From assembly GCA_016929635.1 (NCBI GenBank), contig JAFGIL010000061.1, positions 1 to 35,123 of the forward strand: a DNA stretch of 35,123 nucleotides, in the 5' to 3' direction. The position numbers were made by a program, and so were the translations under genes. Origin of the DNA: Endomicrobiales bacterium. GTDB taxonomy: Bacteria; Elusimicrobiota; Endomicrobiia; Endomicrobiales; JAFGIL01. The first letter of the stretch is position 1. Each line of letters opens with the position of its first letter. The notes under the pieces were generated by a model. It was not told where the DNA came from. It made no database searches and saw only the letters and a list, made by a program, of their open reading frames with translations. Below, piece by piece: positions 35,070 through 35,123 of the stretch.

Positions 35070-35123
35070 ATGAAAATTAAAAAAATTTTACTTTTATATC
35101 TAATATTGTTTTTTTGCTGTTCA
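35070..35123 (+). CDS. Start of a probable secreted or lipoprotein gene (cut by right edge)
   Basis: Eighteen codons are visible, open to the window end: MKIKKILLLYLILFFCCS. This is a typical signal peptide start, with basic N terminus, hydrophobic core, and Cys-Cys that could be a lipobox. No clear Shine-Dalgarno precedes it in the AT-rich leader, and the gene cannot be identified. Confidence 0.5.
   Translation, partial: MKIKKILLLYLILFFCCS

Noticed and set aside
1-35123. Insertion sequences, integrases, prophage genes or attachment sites
   Set aside because: No transposase or integrase motif and no flanking inverted or direct repeats were seen; the only tRNA shows no duplicated 3' end in the window.

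Overview
The window is an AT-leaning bacterial segment in which every gene I can support lies on the + strand. It suggests a Gram-negative, uncultivated-type lineage. The evidence is a PorV/UPF0164-type outer-membrane barrel, a lipobox lipoprotein, a DUF5683 membrane protein, canonical AGGAGG-type ribosome binding sites, and two proteins of more than 3000 residues. Giant multidomain ORFs of this kind are known from Omnitrophota and neighbouring candidate phyla. That assignment is an inference from gene style, not from a marker gene.

Region 1 (1-9222) is one uninterrupted reading frame, still open at the left edge. It encodes a soluble-looking multi-enzyme polypeptide. In order I see an HD phosphohydrolase domain, a degenerate 2H phosphoesterase-like domain, a GT-B glycosyltransferase-like region, a SAM methyltransferase, a HAD phosphatase, a YdcF/DUF218 domain, and about 930 residues I cannot assign.

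Region 2 (9297-25276) starts with a perfect TTGACA-N17-TATAAT promoter and holds six closely spaced genes for the cell envelope. They are a PorV-like barrel with a charge-segregated tail, a 3441-residue secreted protein of 12 discoidin (F5/8C) and 16 fibronectin III modules, and a secreted protein with a carbohydrate-binding-like domain, a ZU5-like domain and a FlgD-like tail. A DUF5683 membrane protein and two small carbohydrate-binding-like proteins follow, the second of them a lipoprotein. The 3441-residue gene contains a 2.1-kb in-frame tandem duplication and carries one conserved, apparently unpaired cysteine in every FN3 module.

Region 3 (25277-34826) begins with a hairpin terminator candidate and a 14-bp LacI/GntR-type palindrome. 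It continues with four tightly packed genes lacking signal peptides: two divergent GH35 enzymes, a GH5 exo-glucanase-like enzyme, and a GH94-type phosphorylase-like protein. A reasonable reading is that region 2 captures glycans at the surface and region 3 breaks down imported oligosaccharides in the cytoplasm. No transporter or regulator gene is in the window, so this link is inference.

The right edge (34827-35123) holds a tRNA-Thr(CGT) and the first 18 codons of a probable secreted or lipoprotein gene. No gene-free stretch exceeds about 300 bases. The longest are 9223-9394 (promoter), 25277-25421 (terminator candidate and operator) and 34827-34971 (nothing convincing).
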